A stretch of DNA of 64,000 bases. Source: Cordilura impudica. Its lineage: Eukaryota > Arthropoda > Insecta > Diptera > Scathophagidae. Below, piece after piece: positions 34,613 through 45,616 of this stretch. A model generated the notes under the pieces. The model did no database searches, was not told where the DNA came from, and saw nothing but the letters and a program-made list of their open reading frames with translations. Each line of letters begins with the position of its first letter. Positions within the stretch are counted from its first letter, which is position 1. The position numbers were made by a program, and so were the translations under genes. The DNA lies in contig OY821519.1 of the NCBI GenBank assembly GCA_963682025.1, positions 112,581,764 to 112,645,763 on the forward strand. Direction: 5' to 3'.

Positions 34613-35537
34613 ATACCCTAAATTACAATTTCCGGAAATACAATTTCCCGAACACAATTTCCCGAAACTACAATTTCCCGAAATTACTATTTCTTCAAAG
34701 AGCTTGTTGATGGCATTTCCGAAACAGCTCATGACCACTTGATGTAGTGGTCCGGGCAAGATCTTTCAGCTCATTAACGATTTTTTCTTTAGCAACCAAA
34801 GCCGCTTCGGCAGTGTGATTGTGAAGAGCCACTTTTTTATAGTATCGTTGTTATGACCCTACCGGTACAATGTTTTCCTCGATAAATGATACAACGCCAA
34901 AAAACGGTATCAACGGACTGACCGTCGTCATGATACAAGAAACCATTCAAAAGCAACCTCGGTTTACCTTTTTCGCTATCCAGGAATTCGAGTGGCATAG
35001 TAACTGAGTATTACAACCCAAATTACTAAAACACTTCGCTATGCAAGATGGTAACGATTCCGTAGCAGCTACTGCATGGGCAGGATGTAATGCAGTGAGC
35101 GTTATCCGTCGGGAAGTCTGAATACCGAAGTGTTCAAAGTCACAATGAAAAAATAACCGTATGACACTCCAATAAATAGGTCCGGATGATGAGGGAGGGT
35201 GGAAGAGGAAGGGCGCGGTGCGGGGTGGGGGAATTGTTTTTTCGAGAAGTCGTATACTCGGGAAATTGTTTTTTCAAGAAATCGTATGCAGCAATTTTTT
35301 TTATGGGGGAAATCAAGAATATATTAGAAGTTGTAAACTAAAAATAGGGAAATTGTAATTTCGGGAAATTGTTTTCGGGAAATTGTAATTTCGGGAAATT
35401 GTTTTCGGGAAATTGTAATTTCGGGAAATTGTTTTCGGGAAATTGTTTTTTCGGGGAATTGTTTTTCGGGCAATTGTTTTCGGGCAATTGTATTTGGGAA
35501 ATTGTTTTCGGGAAATTGTTTTCGGGAAATTTTCCGC
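34613..35537. mobile_element. Foldback element with GGGAAATTGT subrepeat arms
   Basis: The left arm (34613-34690) consists of ACAATTTCCCGAAA-type units. The right arm (about 35340-35535) has about ten inverted units, GGGAAATTGTAATTTC or GGGAAATTGTTTTC. The interior encodes a minus-strand FLYWCH fragment. It is inserted in the 5' part of the Tigger gene and abuts the mariner on the right. Confidence 0.7.
34690..34998 (-). pseudogene. FLYWCH zinc-finger fragment
   Basis: The minus strand from ATG at 34998 reads MPLEFLDSEKGKPRLLLNGF then LYHDDGQSVDTVFWRCIIYR and GKHCTGRVIT. After a one-base shift it reads VALHNHTAEAALVAKEKIVN and ELKDLARTTTSSGHELF. The F-L-Y-W-C-H pattern (WRC..C..HNH) is complete apart from the frameshift. 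FLYWCH domains occur in MULE (Phantom-type) transposons and host proteins; here only this domain plus a helical extension is seen. Confidence 0.7.
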
Positions 35538-35544
35538 AGACGGG

Positions 35545-36290
35545 TTTTTTTAAATGGAAAAAAGTGAATTTCGAGTGCTCATTAAAGATTATTTTTTGCG
35601 AAAAAAAAACGTGAATCAAGCCAAGAAAAAGATTGATAAATACTATGGGGACTCTGCACCATCGATTTCAATGGTAAAAAAGTGATTTACTGACTTTCGT
35701 TGTGGTCGCACAAATAAAAATGACGCTGAACATTCTGGACGGCCAATTGAGGTCAACACACCCAAAAATGTCGAAAACATCCACGATATGGTGTTGGCCG
35801 ATCGAAGATAAAAAAAGCGTGAGATTGTTGATGCCATAGGTATTTCATATGGCAGTGTGGTTTCGATTCTAAATGATCAGTTGGGGTTAAGAAAGCTGTC
35901 TGCAAGATGGGTGCCGCGTTTGCTCTCAATTCACCATAAACGTAATCGTGTCCCAATAGTAAAATTCCATGAATTGGGCTACGAATTGGTACCTCATCCG
36001 CCATATTCTCCAGATTTAGTGCCCAGTGACTAATTCCTATTTCCAAACCTTAAGAAATGGCTCGGTGGAAAGAGGTTTAGCTCCAACGATAAAATTATTG
36101 ATCAAAAATGCCTACTTTATGGAGCTCGAAAAATCCTATTTTTTGTAATGGATACAAAAATTTGAGAAACGTTGGACTAAGTGTATTGAGCTAAAAGGAG
36201 ATGTTGAAAAATGAATATTTTTTGCAAAAAAAAAAAAACTGTGTTTCATTCTAAAAGTCACGGACTTATTGATCTGCCCTCGTGTCTTCA
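35545..36290 (+). pseudogene. irritans-type mariner, catalytic core deleted
   Basis: Reads EFRVLIKDYFLRKKNVNQAK, KIDKYYGDSAPSISMVKK, FRCGRTNKNDAEHSGRP, KNVENIHDMVLADRR, KREIVDAIGISYGSVVSIL, RKLSARWVPRLLSIHHKRN. It then jumps directly to KFHELGYELVPHPPYSPDLV and LFPNLKKWLGGKRFSSND. The first two catalytic Asp (TGDE/ETWL and HDNA blocks) are removed by a deletion near 35955, and the last Asp region (SPDL) remains. The 3' TIR is probably near 36290 (TCTGCCCTCGT). Confidence 0.85.
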
Positions 36291-37327
36291 CAAATATTTT
36301 TATATTTCTGATATAAAAAATGTAACACGATACACAACTGTCTGTTTCTAAACACTAACTGCAATGATTTATTATCAGATTTGTATGCTTCTTGTGTGTG
36401 TGAACAGAAAAACGGGGAACTCCCGTTTTCTTTATAATGACAGCGTTACCATACGAAAAAAAAATCATTTGGTAATATTCGTTAATTCAAAAAATTTTTA
36501 GATGCATCATAATTATATTGTTAATGTGAAAAAACATATTTATGGGTAATTCCATGACAAATCAACCAATGGGTGTACACTACCTTCTCCAAATTGTATG
36601 ATTTTTCGTAGGAAGACAGATTATTACAGAACTAAAATAAATGCAAAGTTTGAGGGCACTGCTACTTCTGTATCCGGAAATATGTGGTCTTGAAAATCGT
36701 AAAAAAAGGTCAAAATTTACAAAGTTGTACTTACTTAATTATCATTTTCTTGAAAAGTGTTATAGTTACGCAACTCATCAAGGTTGCATTTGAAAGGTTA
36801 ATTAATTACCTTTAATTTGATATACAACATGATTTTTTTTTTGGAAAGGTCCAAGGTCACATCTCTTGACCTATAATTCGGGAGGCTATAGCTGTAAAAA
36901 CGACAATTTTAAAAATCTGAAAAAAAAATATATGTTTAAGATTGGTTCCTTCCCTAAAGTTCCAAAAAATTTCAGACTGGGGGTATGCTTGGATCCAGAA
37001 ATATTTATCATAGAGTAAAGGTAGATATTTAAAAAGGCGGTGCTGTTACTGTTACTGTTTATGAATGTGGTTGGTTGTGCTCGTGAGCGTCGGCGGGCTA
37101 TGCACGCACGCCGCTATTTGTTTCTGGTTCTTTAGCTCTGTACTGTACTCAGTACAGACCTGTGTTAGGGTTGGTTTGACAGGTAATTATGTTAGAGCGA
37201 GACAACAGTATAAATGTTGTCGGATGTGGTTCGTAGTGTCAAATAACTTGGATATAGAGAAATTATTGAAAAACGAGAAGTCAAAGGAAGCACCACGAAA
37301 AAAAAAACCATTCTAAGCACGTTGCTT

Positions 37328-37870
37328 TAAACAAGTAAGAGTGTTAAATTCGGCTGTGCCGAATCTTTGATACCCTCCACCTCGGTTTGTGGCAATACTA
37401 TTAACATAGCTCATGGTAGTTGTGTTCTTGTTATTGTTAATATGTATGAATCACATTTTTTTTGTGGCTTTTTTTATGTTGTTGTATGTTCAACCACTAA
37501 ACTATTACAAGAAAACACTAGGTTTCATGTTTTTTTTAGAGGTATCTATAAACTTTTGTTCATTTCTCAGCGCAGAGGCTCCCGATTTACTCCGATTTCA
37601 ATACCAACCTGGTGGGAATTATGGCAAATAATTTTTTCGTAACCTGACCTAAGTAAATGCTTTTTTTTTTGAATGAGCGTGATTTCAACAGACACACGGA
37701 CAGACGGACAGACGGACAGACGGACAGACGGACATCGCTATATCGACTCGAGCTGTGATAAGGATCAAGAATATATATACTTTATTGGGTCGGAAATTAG
37801 TTTTTCGATGCGTTACAAACGGAATGACAAACCTATATATACCCTCTGCCACTGAGATGTGGAGGGTATA
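37328..37870 (-). mobile_element. mini-me-like family B copy 3
   Basis: Starts AAACAAGTAAGAGTGTTAAA, then the hairpin ATTCGGCTGTGCCGAAT; (GACG/GGACA) microsatellite at 37692-37735; TA-rich ATATATATAC at 37770; ends CTGCCACTGAGATGTGGAGG then GTATAAAA. Inserted between the left TIR and the ORF of S2. Confidence 0.8.
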
Positions 37871-37957
37871 AAAACCACATGTGTTGCTATAAAATCAATA
37901 TTTTTAAATAAAACCAAAAGTGTTCAAAGTGATTGTTTTTTGCCTCTGTAAACAATA

Positions 37958-39993
37958 TGTCATTTAATACAATATATTGTTGTAATCCATTTAAAAAAGC
38001 TGCTCATGTCCGGAATGCAAGAGGACTTCGAAAAGTTCAGCAATGGATGACTGGAATTAGTAATAACATTTCAATATCAAATAAAATATGTGATATATAG
38101 GAAGTGTAAACAATAATATTCAATCTATGAACGAGCCAGAAAACGAGACTTCAGACTCGGAAAGTGAAGCATCAGTTTCGGGAGATGTTCGAATTTCTAA
38201 GTTAAACGAAAGTTTAACATATTTACAAGAATCTCCAATATGTTCGAGAAAAATTCCATTAAAAGGGTATACAACTAGAAAGTTAGAAAAAATAACAACA
38301 TCAATTAAAACCAACATTTTCCCAAATTCAACACCTTCAACCTCTCACGTATGCCCAGAATCGGAAATAATCGAACAACTAAAAGAAAAGTTTAAATCAA
38401 TAACTAAAAACAGTGATAAAATTCAACTTTTAACTATTTTACCTAAAAGCTGGACATTGAAAAGAAGGAGGAGGAATTTCAAATAATAAATTTCATGGCA
38501 CGAAAGGTAAAAAACTTGGTTGAGACAGAAGGCGTATTGAGTACACCGAATCCAAAACTTGGAAAACGATTGCCATTAGAAATTGTTGATGTGGTGAAAA
38601 TCTTTTATGAAACTGATGATGTCAGCAGATGTCTACCAGGATGTAAAGACTACGTGTCAATAACAGAAAATGGTGTAAAAGTAAAAAAAAAAATAAAAGA
38701 CTTTTACTCGGAAATCTTCGAGAAGTTTATGCTTTATTTAAAGAAAAACATGAAGGGATAAATATTGGAATTTCTAAATTTTGTGAACTTCGGCCAAAAA
38801 ATGTGGTTCTAGCAGATGCGTCAGGAAGCCATAATGTATGTATGTGTTTGTAAAATACATCAAAATACAAAACTAATGCTCCACGCAATAAACCTGAAAA
38901 AATTTACAGAAAATGTGCAGGACTTTGTGCTGGAAACTTATAAAGATTGTTTAAAAAGACTTATATGCAATCCCCCATCACCAAATTGCTACCTTGGCAG
39001 ATGTAGCATGTGTCCAGATATACAAAATTTTAAAGAGAAACTTGGTGAATTATTATTAGAAAATGAAATTGATGAAATCATATATAAACAGTGGATAAGT
39101 GTAGATAGAGACTCTTTGGAAACTATTATTAAAGAAACTGATTCTTTTCTGGATTCTTTATGCGAAAAACTGCAAACTCTTCTACCCCATTCATTCGTAT
39201 CTAAAGAGCAGGGTGCATTTATGGCTCACAAAAAGTCTGCGTTGGAAGAAAATGAGTATTTAGTAATTTGCGACTTCTCCGAAAATGCAACTTTTGTGGT
39301 TCAGGATTCTGTGTAAGGCTTTTTATGGAATAATAGCCAGGCCACACTATACCCAATAGCAATTTATTACAAATCAAATGGAAAATTAGAAACTACAAAT
39401 TTTATAATAATACCAGACTGTCTAATACATAATACCATAGCAGTTCATTTATTTCATCGCCACCTAAATGAGTTTTTAAAAAACAAGTTTTTGAAAATAC
39501 CAAAGAAAATTTTTTATTTTTCGGACGGTTCTTCCGCTCAATTTAAAAATAAAAAAAACTTTGCCAATTTATGCCATCATAGCGAAGATTTTAATTGTTC
39601 CGCTGAGTGGCATTTCTTTGCTACCAGTCACGGCAAAGGACCTAGTGATGTGATGGTCTTGGGGGAACGGTAAAGCGTGAAGCACGAAGAGCCAGCTTGC
39701 AACGTCCATTCGAAAATCAGATAACTACTCCTCTCCACTTGTATAATTGGTGTCAGCAAACTCTTCAGAACTGCAACTTTGCATATTTAACGGAAAAAGA
39801 TTATGAAGAAGAAGAGAAATTGCTAACTGATAGATCTATAGGATTACGTACAATTCCGGGAACTCAAAAGCAGCACAGCTTCATACCAATTTCAAAAACA
39901 CAATTACAAGCTAAAATTTATTCCGCTGATAGCAAATTTGTAATTGAAAACAGTTATAATAAAACTAAACAACAACAACAGCATTCATCATAA
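37958..39993 (+). pseudogene. S2 transposase-like protein, more complete at N-terminus
   Basis: Begins MSFNTIYCCNPFKKAAHVRN at 37958 (a small Cys/His motif). A frameshift near 38085 leads to an acidic Ser-rich linker (38127, MNEPENETSDSESEASVSGD) and KSWTLKRRRRNF. The next part is a second frame with PNPKLGKRLPLEIVDVVKIF and CLPGCKDYV. A conserved core follows: CELRPKNVVL, CHLG-like CYLGRCSMCP, VICDFSENATFVVQDSV, IFYFSDGSSAQFKN, AEWHFFATSHGKGPSD, ending QKQHSFIPISK. At least four frameshifts or stops (38087, 38486, 38760, 39316, 39660). Same family as S1, about 250 residues longer at the N-terminus. Confidence 0.75.
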
Positions 39994-40160
39994 TAATGTC
40001 AACAACAACAACAACAACAGCATTCATCATAATAATGTCAACAACAACAACAACAGCATTCATCATAATAATGTCAACAACGCCAACAACAACAACAACA
40101 ACAGCATTCATCATAATAATGTCAACAACGCCAACAACAACAGCATTCATAATAATAATA
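39964..40160. repeat. CAACAACAG-CATTCATCATAATAATGT minisatellite
   Basis: Four to five units of about 36-42 bp, each a (CAA)n run followed by CAGCATTCATCATAATAATG. Located just after the S2 coding end. Homopolymer-like ORFs on both strands come from this repeat. Confidence 0.85.
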
Positions 40161-40764
40161 ATTCACTTGTTAAATATCTACCTTTACTCTATGATAAATA
40201 TTTCTGGATCCAAGCATACTCCCAGTCTGAAATTTGTTGGAACTTTAGGGAAGGAACTAATCTTAAACATATATTTTTTTCAGATTTTTAAAACTGTCGT
40301 TTTTACAGCTATAGCCTCCCGAATTATAGGTCAAGAGATGTGACCTTTGACCTTTCCAAAAAAAATCATGTTGTATATCAAATTAAAGGTAATTAATTAA
40401 CCTTTCAAATGCGACCTTGATAAGTTGCGTCACTATAATATTAATCAAGAAAATGATAATTAAGTAAGTACAACTTTGTACATTTTTATAGTTTTTCCCG
40501 ATATTCAAGACCTCATATTTCCGGATCCAGATGCGTCAGTGAACTTAAATTTAGGATTTTTCTTACTTCTCAGATACACTTTAATCCTGCCAAAATTCAG
40601 CCAATTTGGAAACAGCGATGTAAAAAACAGCCATATTTTACGTTGAGTTCAGATGGTTTAACCCTTACACTAATTGCAATTAAATATGTATATTATATGT
40701 ACATACATATACATACTTAAAAAATATGTAATTAAAAAAAAACGTGCAAATTGAGGTAATTTCT

Positions 40765-40852
40765 CACATCCCTCGATTTATACGAAAACAAAAAAAGTCG
40801 TGTAAAAGTGAAATCGTGTAAAAAAAGAATCGTTTATATCGAGAGGTAGGTG
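40765..40852. mobile_element. 88-bp Tigger-related MITE
   Basis: Left CACATCCCTCGATTTATACG and right CGTTTATATCGAGAGGTAGG TG are inverted copies, flanked on the right by TA. The ends match the TIR at 32697 next to the Tigger gene. Confidence 0.55.
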
Positions 40853-42442
40853 TATATCTTTGTTGTTTGACTTTTTGTTTTAATGTAACAACAATTAGTT
40901 CACAGAAGAATTGTTATTGTGCAAAATAATAGATTTTTTTATGGAGTTTTTAACCTTCTTTTATTATTCCATTGGTTATATTTAAAATATTTTTATTACA
41001 AATTTATGCAGCGTTAAAAAAATCAACACATCTGTTCACTATTGCGGTTCATTGCAAACTCAATCCATGCCAAATAACCTACACTTGGTAAGAATTACTC
41101 ATCTCGCATCACTAGTATGGTACCTAAAGCCAGAGTGGGTTTACTTGACTTAAATGCCAGATCCCTCAGAAAAAACAAAAATGGTATCGGAATAATCTGT
41201 TAGTTAAATACATCGGATTGGGCAACTACAAATATCTTAGATAACGACTATTTGGTAAAATCAAACTTAATATGAAAGACCTACTGAGCATTTTAACTGG
41301 ATCTAATTACTGCTCATTGTATAAGTACTAAGAAGAATATCGAAAATTAATAATTAGTGAATTAGAATTCATAATAGGAGGACTCTATTACAAAATTAAT
41401 CGTTTCTATTTGTAATTTTTTTTTTTATATTAAAATAATCTCTAAATAATAAAAATACATAAGAATAACTAGCATAGTGCCAATCTGGCTCAGTACATTA
41501 TGTTATGCCGAATATCATAACAAAATATTGAAAAATAATAAATAATAAAAAAAATAATAAATATAATGTAATTTATTTAACCTTGTCTACACATTTCAAA
41601 ACATACTATGTAAAGTTAAACATATCTCCAGGCAATAAATTCATGAAAATGACACTTAGATTTTTTTTGTCAACACTTAAATTTTTTTTTTTTATAATTA
41701 ACCTCTTTCTCACGAAAAAACACCTTTATAAACATTAAATTGTAAACCTCAACCCCACACAAATAACTCTACTGTTAGGACAAGGTTAAAGTAAACACCC
41801 AGAGAGTAAACATAGCAGTAAATAAGCAAACAAACAAAAAATAACCACAACGAGTACACATTAATTTGAAAAAAAAAAAGAAATAAAAAATCTAACAGAA
41901 CTACATGATTTAATAAAAGCCATAATTTGATTTTATTACAGACCACAAAATTGTACAGCAGCTAAAAACAATACAAAAAAAAAGGAAAACAACCAAGGAT
42001 ATCACACACACATACAACCAAACAGGCAGGCAACAAGTACAAATAGTTAGTTGTTTTACTTTACAAAATTTCTCGCTACTATAACGTCAATTTAAACTTA
42101 ACAATAAATTTCATTGAAAACCAATGATATTTATAAATATCACAAGCTGAATTCTACTCTGAAGTCAATCATAGGAACATATTCGCATACTTACACATTC
42201 ATAAATGCCTAAAACCATTGCAAACATAAGATTATTATAATAAAAGTCATTTAATAGCATTACATTGTACATAAATACAATCACCGAAGGCTACAGCAGT
42301 TGGCGTTGACAATAGCAACAAGTATAAAAAGTATATCTCAACAGTACGTAAGCAGCAGCAACAAGTTATTCGAATCAGCCTACTAAAATCAATAACTTTG
42401 AAAAGCAATTAAACGACGAGAACTCTATTTTCCAATAATTAG
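40853..42442. other. Upstream of SCYL2: no assigned gene
   Basis: AT-rich. A start codon exon or promoter for SCYL2 might lie here or further upstream but no convincing signal was found. A short stretch at 41121-41180 reads MVPKARVGLLDLNARSLRKN, like the start of a jockey-type endonuclease, but it soon breaks off. Confidence 0.4.
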
Positions 42443-43100
42443 TTTTTCAAATTTGCCAAAATAGCGCTGCATTGGAAAAAATTAAAAGAGCATATATTGC
42501 AAACACACTCAAATAAACCACATGAACAGGTTGTGGAGGCATCTTCAACATATAAGGCATACGGAGGCGATATACAGCCGTATCCAGAGCCTAAAAATGT
42601 TGCTATAGAAAATAATCGCAATCAAAATTTCGACATAAATTCATTTAGTTACACCCCTCAAACTCCCGGAAAAAAATCACCTTCATCTACTTTAGATTCA
42701 TTAAAAAATACTGATTTCTTAACGTCTAAACCAAAATCTACAATCACGGCGACTACAGCGGCAAGACGATATTCTAGGTTTGAGACTACAGAAGGGTTGG
42801 AACGTAGGGTAAGTACTGTTGGCAGTGGTGTTGGTGTAGGTCTTGGTGGCGGTGGCGGTGGTAACAGAACGTCACTGACATCTCCGTTTGGTGATGTTAG
42901 CACTGATATAGGTAACCAACAGAAGGGATTTAGCGCCAGATCATATGCCGAGGCTAGAGCAAAACGTGCAAGTATTTATGCTGAATTATCTACAAAATTA
43001 GCAACACCTGATAGTGGCGGTGGAGGAGCATGTTTAGCAAAACGTCATAGTGGCAGTTTTACAGGTGTTTTTGAAGCAGCCAACAGTCGCAATCAAACAG
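42443..43100 (+). CDS. SCYL2: SCYL2 upstream coding exon (N-terminal extension)
   Basis: Open from the codon after TAG at 42440-42442 to a donor at 43101 (ACAG|GTATGT). It contains no ATG in frame, so translation must start in an upstream exon or at a non-AUG codon. The 5' edge is uncertain: AATAATTAG at 42442 is a possible acceptor, as is GAACAG at 42529. The product is low-complexity and Ser/Gly/Thr-rich (SFSYTPQTPGKKSPSSTLD, GVGVGLGGGGGG) and ends RHSGSFTGVFEAANSRNQTG. It leaves one base, which joins exon 52958 as G|AT (Asp). The GSFTGVF motif resembles GSFTNVF in the next exon. Confidence 0.6.
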
Positions 43101-45568
43101 GTATGTTTGTTTACATTTTCTTTACAATATTTGCATTAAGCTTGTTTCATTTATGGTCAAACAGAAAAATTAAAATTTTGGAAATTGCTCCTGCTTTGCG
43201 CAAAATAACGCCTTGAAAATTTTTAAATTCAACATAAAATACCATAGAAGTACCGTTTAATAAATTTAGGTTCGCGAGTATATATCTCGGAAAACAGTAT
43301 TTTTAAAATAATAAAAAAGAGCATAAGCCCATGCCGAACCTCCCCTTTATACCTAGTGAATGTCATAGTGGAAGTCAAATTGAGTTATTAAAAAAATGCA
43401 TAGCAAATAAAAAATAAACCCTTATTCGATTTTAACCATCAATTCAACATACTTTGGCCATACTGTCGTCAAGGGCTAACTTTGATTCTCGATGTTTGAT
43501 AAATTTTTATTTTTAGGAAAATATACTTTTTTAGGAAAATTTACTTGTTTAAGAAAATATTCCTTTTTAAGGAAAGTTACTTTTTTAAGTAAAAGTACTT
43601 TCATCAGAATAGGTACTTTTTAGGATAAGGTACTTTTTAGGATAAGGTACTTTTTAGGATAAGGTGCTTTTAGAATAAGGTACTTTTTAGAATAAGGTAC
43701 TTTTTAATGCAAGGCACTTTTTAAGAAGTAGTTCTTTTTCAGGAATGTACTTTTTAAGAAAGGCCACTTTTTAATAAAATGTACTTATTATATAAATGGT
43801 ACTCTTAATGAAAAGTACTTTTTGAGAAAATGTATTTCATAATAAAAAGCTACTTTTTTTTAAAGAAAATGTACCGTTTTAAGTAAAGGTACTTTTTTAG
43901 AAGAGACACTTTTCAGGAAAAAGTATTTTTTAATATAAAGGTAATTTTTAAAGTAAAGGTACCTGGTACATTTTAAGTAAAGATAATTTTTTATAAAAAG
44001 TACTTTTTAAGAAGAGCAACTTTTTTGGAAAATTAAATCGTTTTAAGAAAATTACTTTTAACAAAAAGGAGCTTTTAACATATGCTACTTCTTAAGAAAG
44101 GGTTCTTTTAAGCAAATGTACTTTTTTCAGAAAACGTATTCTTTCAAGAAAAAGTACTTTTCTAAGAAAACGTACTTTAAAAAAAAAAATCACTTTATTA
44201 AGAAACGATGCTTTTTAAAAAAGTCTAAGTTGCTAGTGCTTTAACTTTAAGATTTATTATAATCTGAATTGTAAATAAGTAAAATAATAAGTAAATAAAT
44301 AAAAAAGGTAAATTACCTTTTGAAGCAAAAGTCACTATTTAGGTAAAAGTACTCTTTTATAAAAAAAAACAACTTTTTAAGAAGAGATAGTTTTTAAGAA
44401 AAAGTAACATTTTAAGAAAATGTACTTTTTTATAACAGGTACTTTTTTAAGAAACTGTCTACATTTAATAATACGTAATTTTTTACAAAAATTAAATTTC
44501 TTAATTAAAGGTACTTTTTTTTGAAAAGGTACTTTTCCAGCAACAGGAATTTTTCAAAAAAAAGACACTTGTTTGAGAAAATGTATTTTTTAAAGAAAAT
44601 ATACTTTTGTAATAAAAGGTACTTCTAAAGAAATGCTAGAAGAAGGCACTTTTTAAAGAATATTTATTTTTTTAAGTAAAGATACTTTTTCAGAAAAGGT
44701 AATTTTTAAAGAAAAAAAAACTTTTTTAGAAATGGTACTTCTTTATGGAATTATATTTTTTGAAGGAAATATATATACATATATATATATATATATGGGG
44801 CGTTTCATGTCAAGTGATCCAACTTTTGAAATCGATGTAGTCCGCTCGTGATTCACACCAAGGTTAGTCCTATTGGATAGTAGTATAGACACAATTTTTC
44901 AACAAGAGCGGTCCAGAACTCTCTAAGTTAGAGGGGGTCAAAATTTGGCATTTTGATCAAACAGCTGTTTTTTCGCATCCATGTCACTTCTTACCTATTA
45001 TTCTTAGCAAAATTTGTCCCAAATAGTTTAGATAGCTATTTCTTCAGTATTTCGGCAAAAAAATTTAAAAAAAAAAAAAAAAAAATTTTAATTATTTTTT
45101 GCAAAATCAAAAAATTTTTTAACTTTTTTTTGCAAAAGCAAAAATTTTTTTTGAGTTTTTTTTTCAAAAAAGGAAATGTTGTTTAATTGTTTTTTTTTTT
45201 GCTCCAAAGAAAGCATAGGATTTTTCCTTTAAGAGCTTTTTTGTCGCTTAGTGGGATGCGAGTAGGATATCTATCAAAAAAAATGTTTTGTAATTCAAGA
45301 CAACGGTTTTTCAATTTTTACCATATGTACTAATTTGAATTTTTACCTATTAGTGTGTAAGTGTTTCTAAAACCTTAAAAATAAAACGAATATTGAGAAA
45401 CTAGACAAATTAGCCTTTCCAACGGTATGTAACACACCTAACCAAAATTTAATACCTTCGATACTGTAATACCCGCAATATGTTAACCTCAGGAAAAAAA
45501 TCACTTTTTTCCTATATAAATGTTGAAAAATTATTTTTTTTTATATGTAACAATAACTTCATTAATAT

Positions 45569-45616
<48 letters not shown>

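Larger units (their letters stand above)
36540..40540 (+). mobile_element. S2: second S-type (Sola-like?) transposon
   Basis: Long inverted repeat: 36660-37020 (ATTCGGGAGGCTATAGC at 36877) is mirrored at 40185-40540 (GCTATAGCCTCCCGAAT). The outermost ~120 bp on the left have no clear partner. It contains a protein related to S1 (37958-39993), a family-B repeat insertion (37328-37870), and a CAA-rich minisatellite at the 3' end of the ORF. TIR sequence is unrelated to S1/S3, so it is a different family of the same superfamily. Confidence 0.7.

Noticed and set aside
35338..35619. ORFs with PENNFPK or GNCNFGKLFS repeats
   Set aside because: Translations of the GGGAAATTGT subrepeats in the foldback arm, not proteins.
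39944..40343. ORFs rich in Asn/His/Ile and Thr/Ala/Phe
   Set aside because: Direct translations of the CAA/ATC minisatellite in three frames; no independent coding signal.
41121..41260. Possible LINE endonuclease start (LLDLNARSLRKN)
   Set aside because: Only about 20 residues look right and the frame then closes; too little to call an element.
42497..42499. Translation start at TTG for SCYL2
   Set aside because: TTG is not a normal eukaryotic start and the frame is open upstream to 42443; an upstream exon is more likely.
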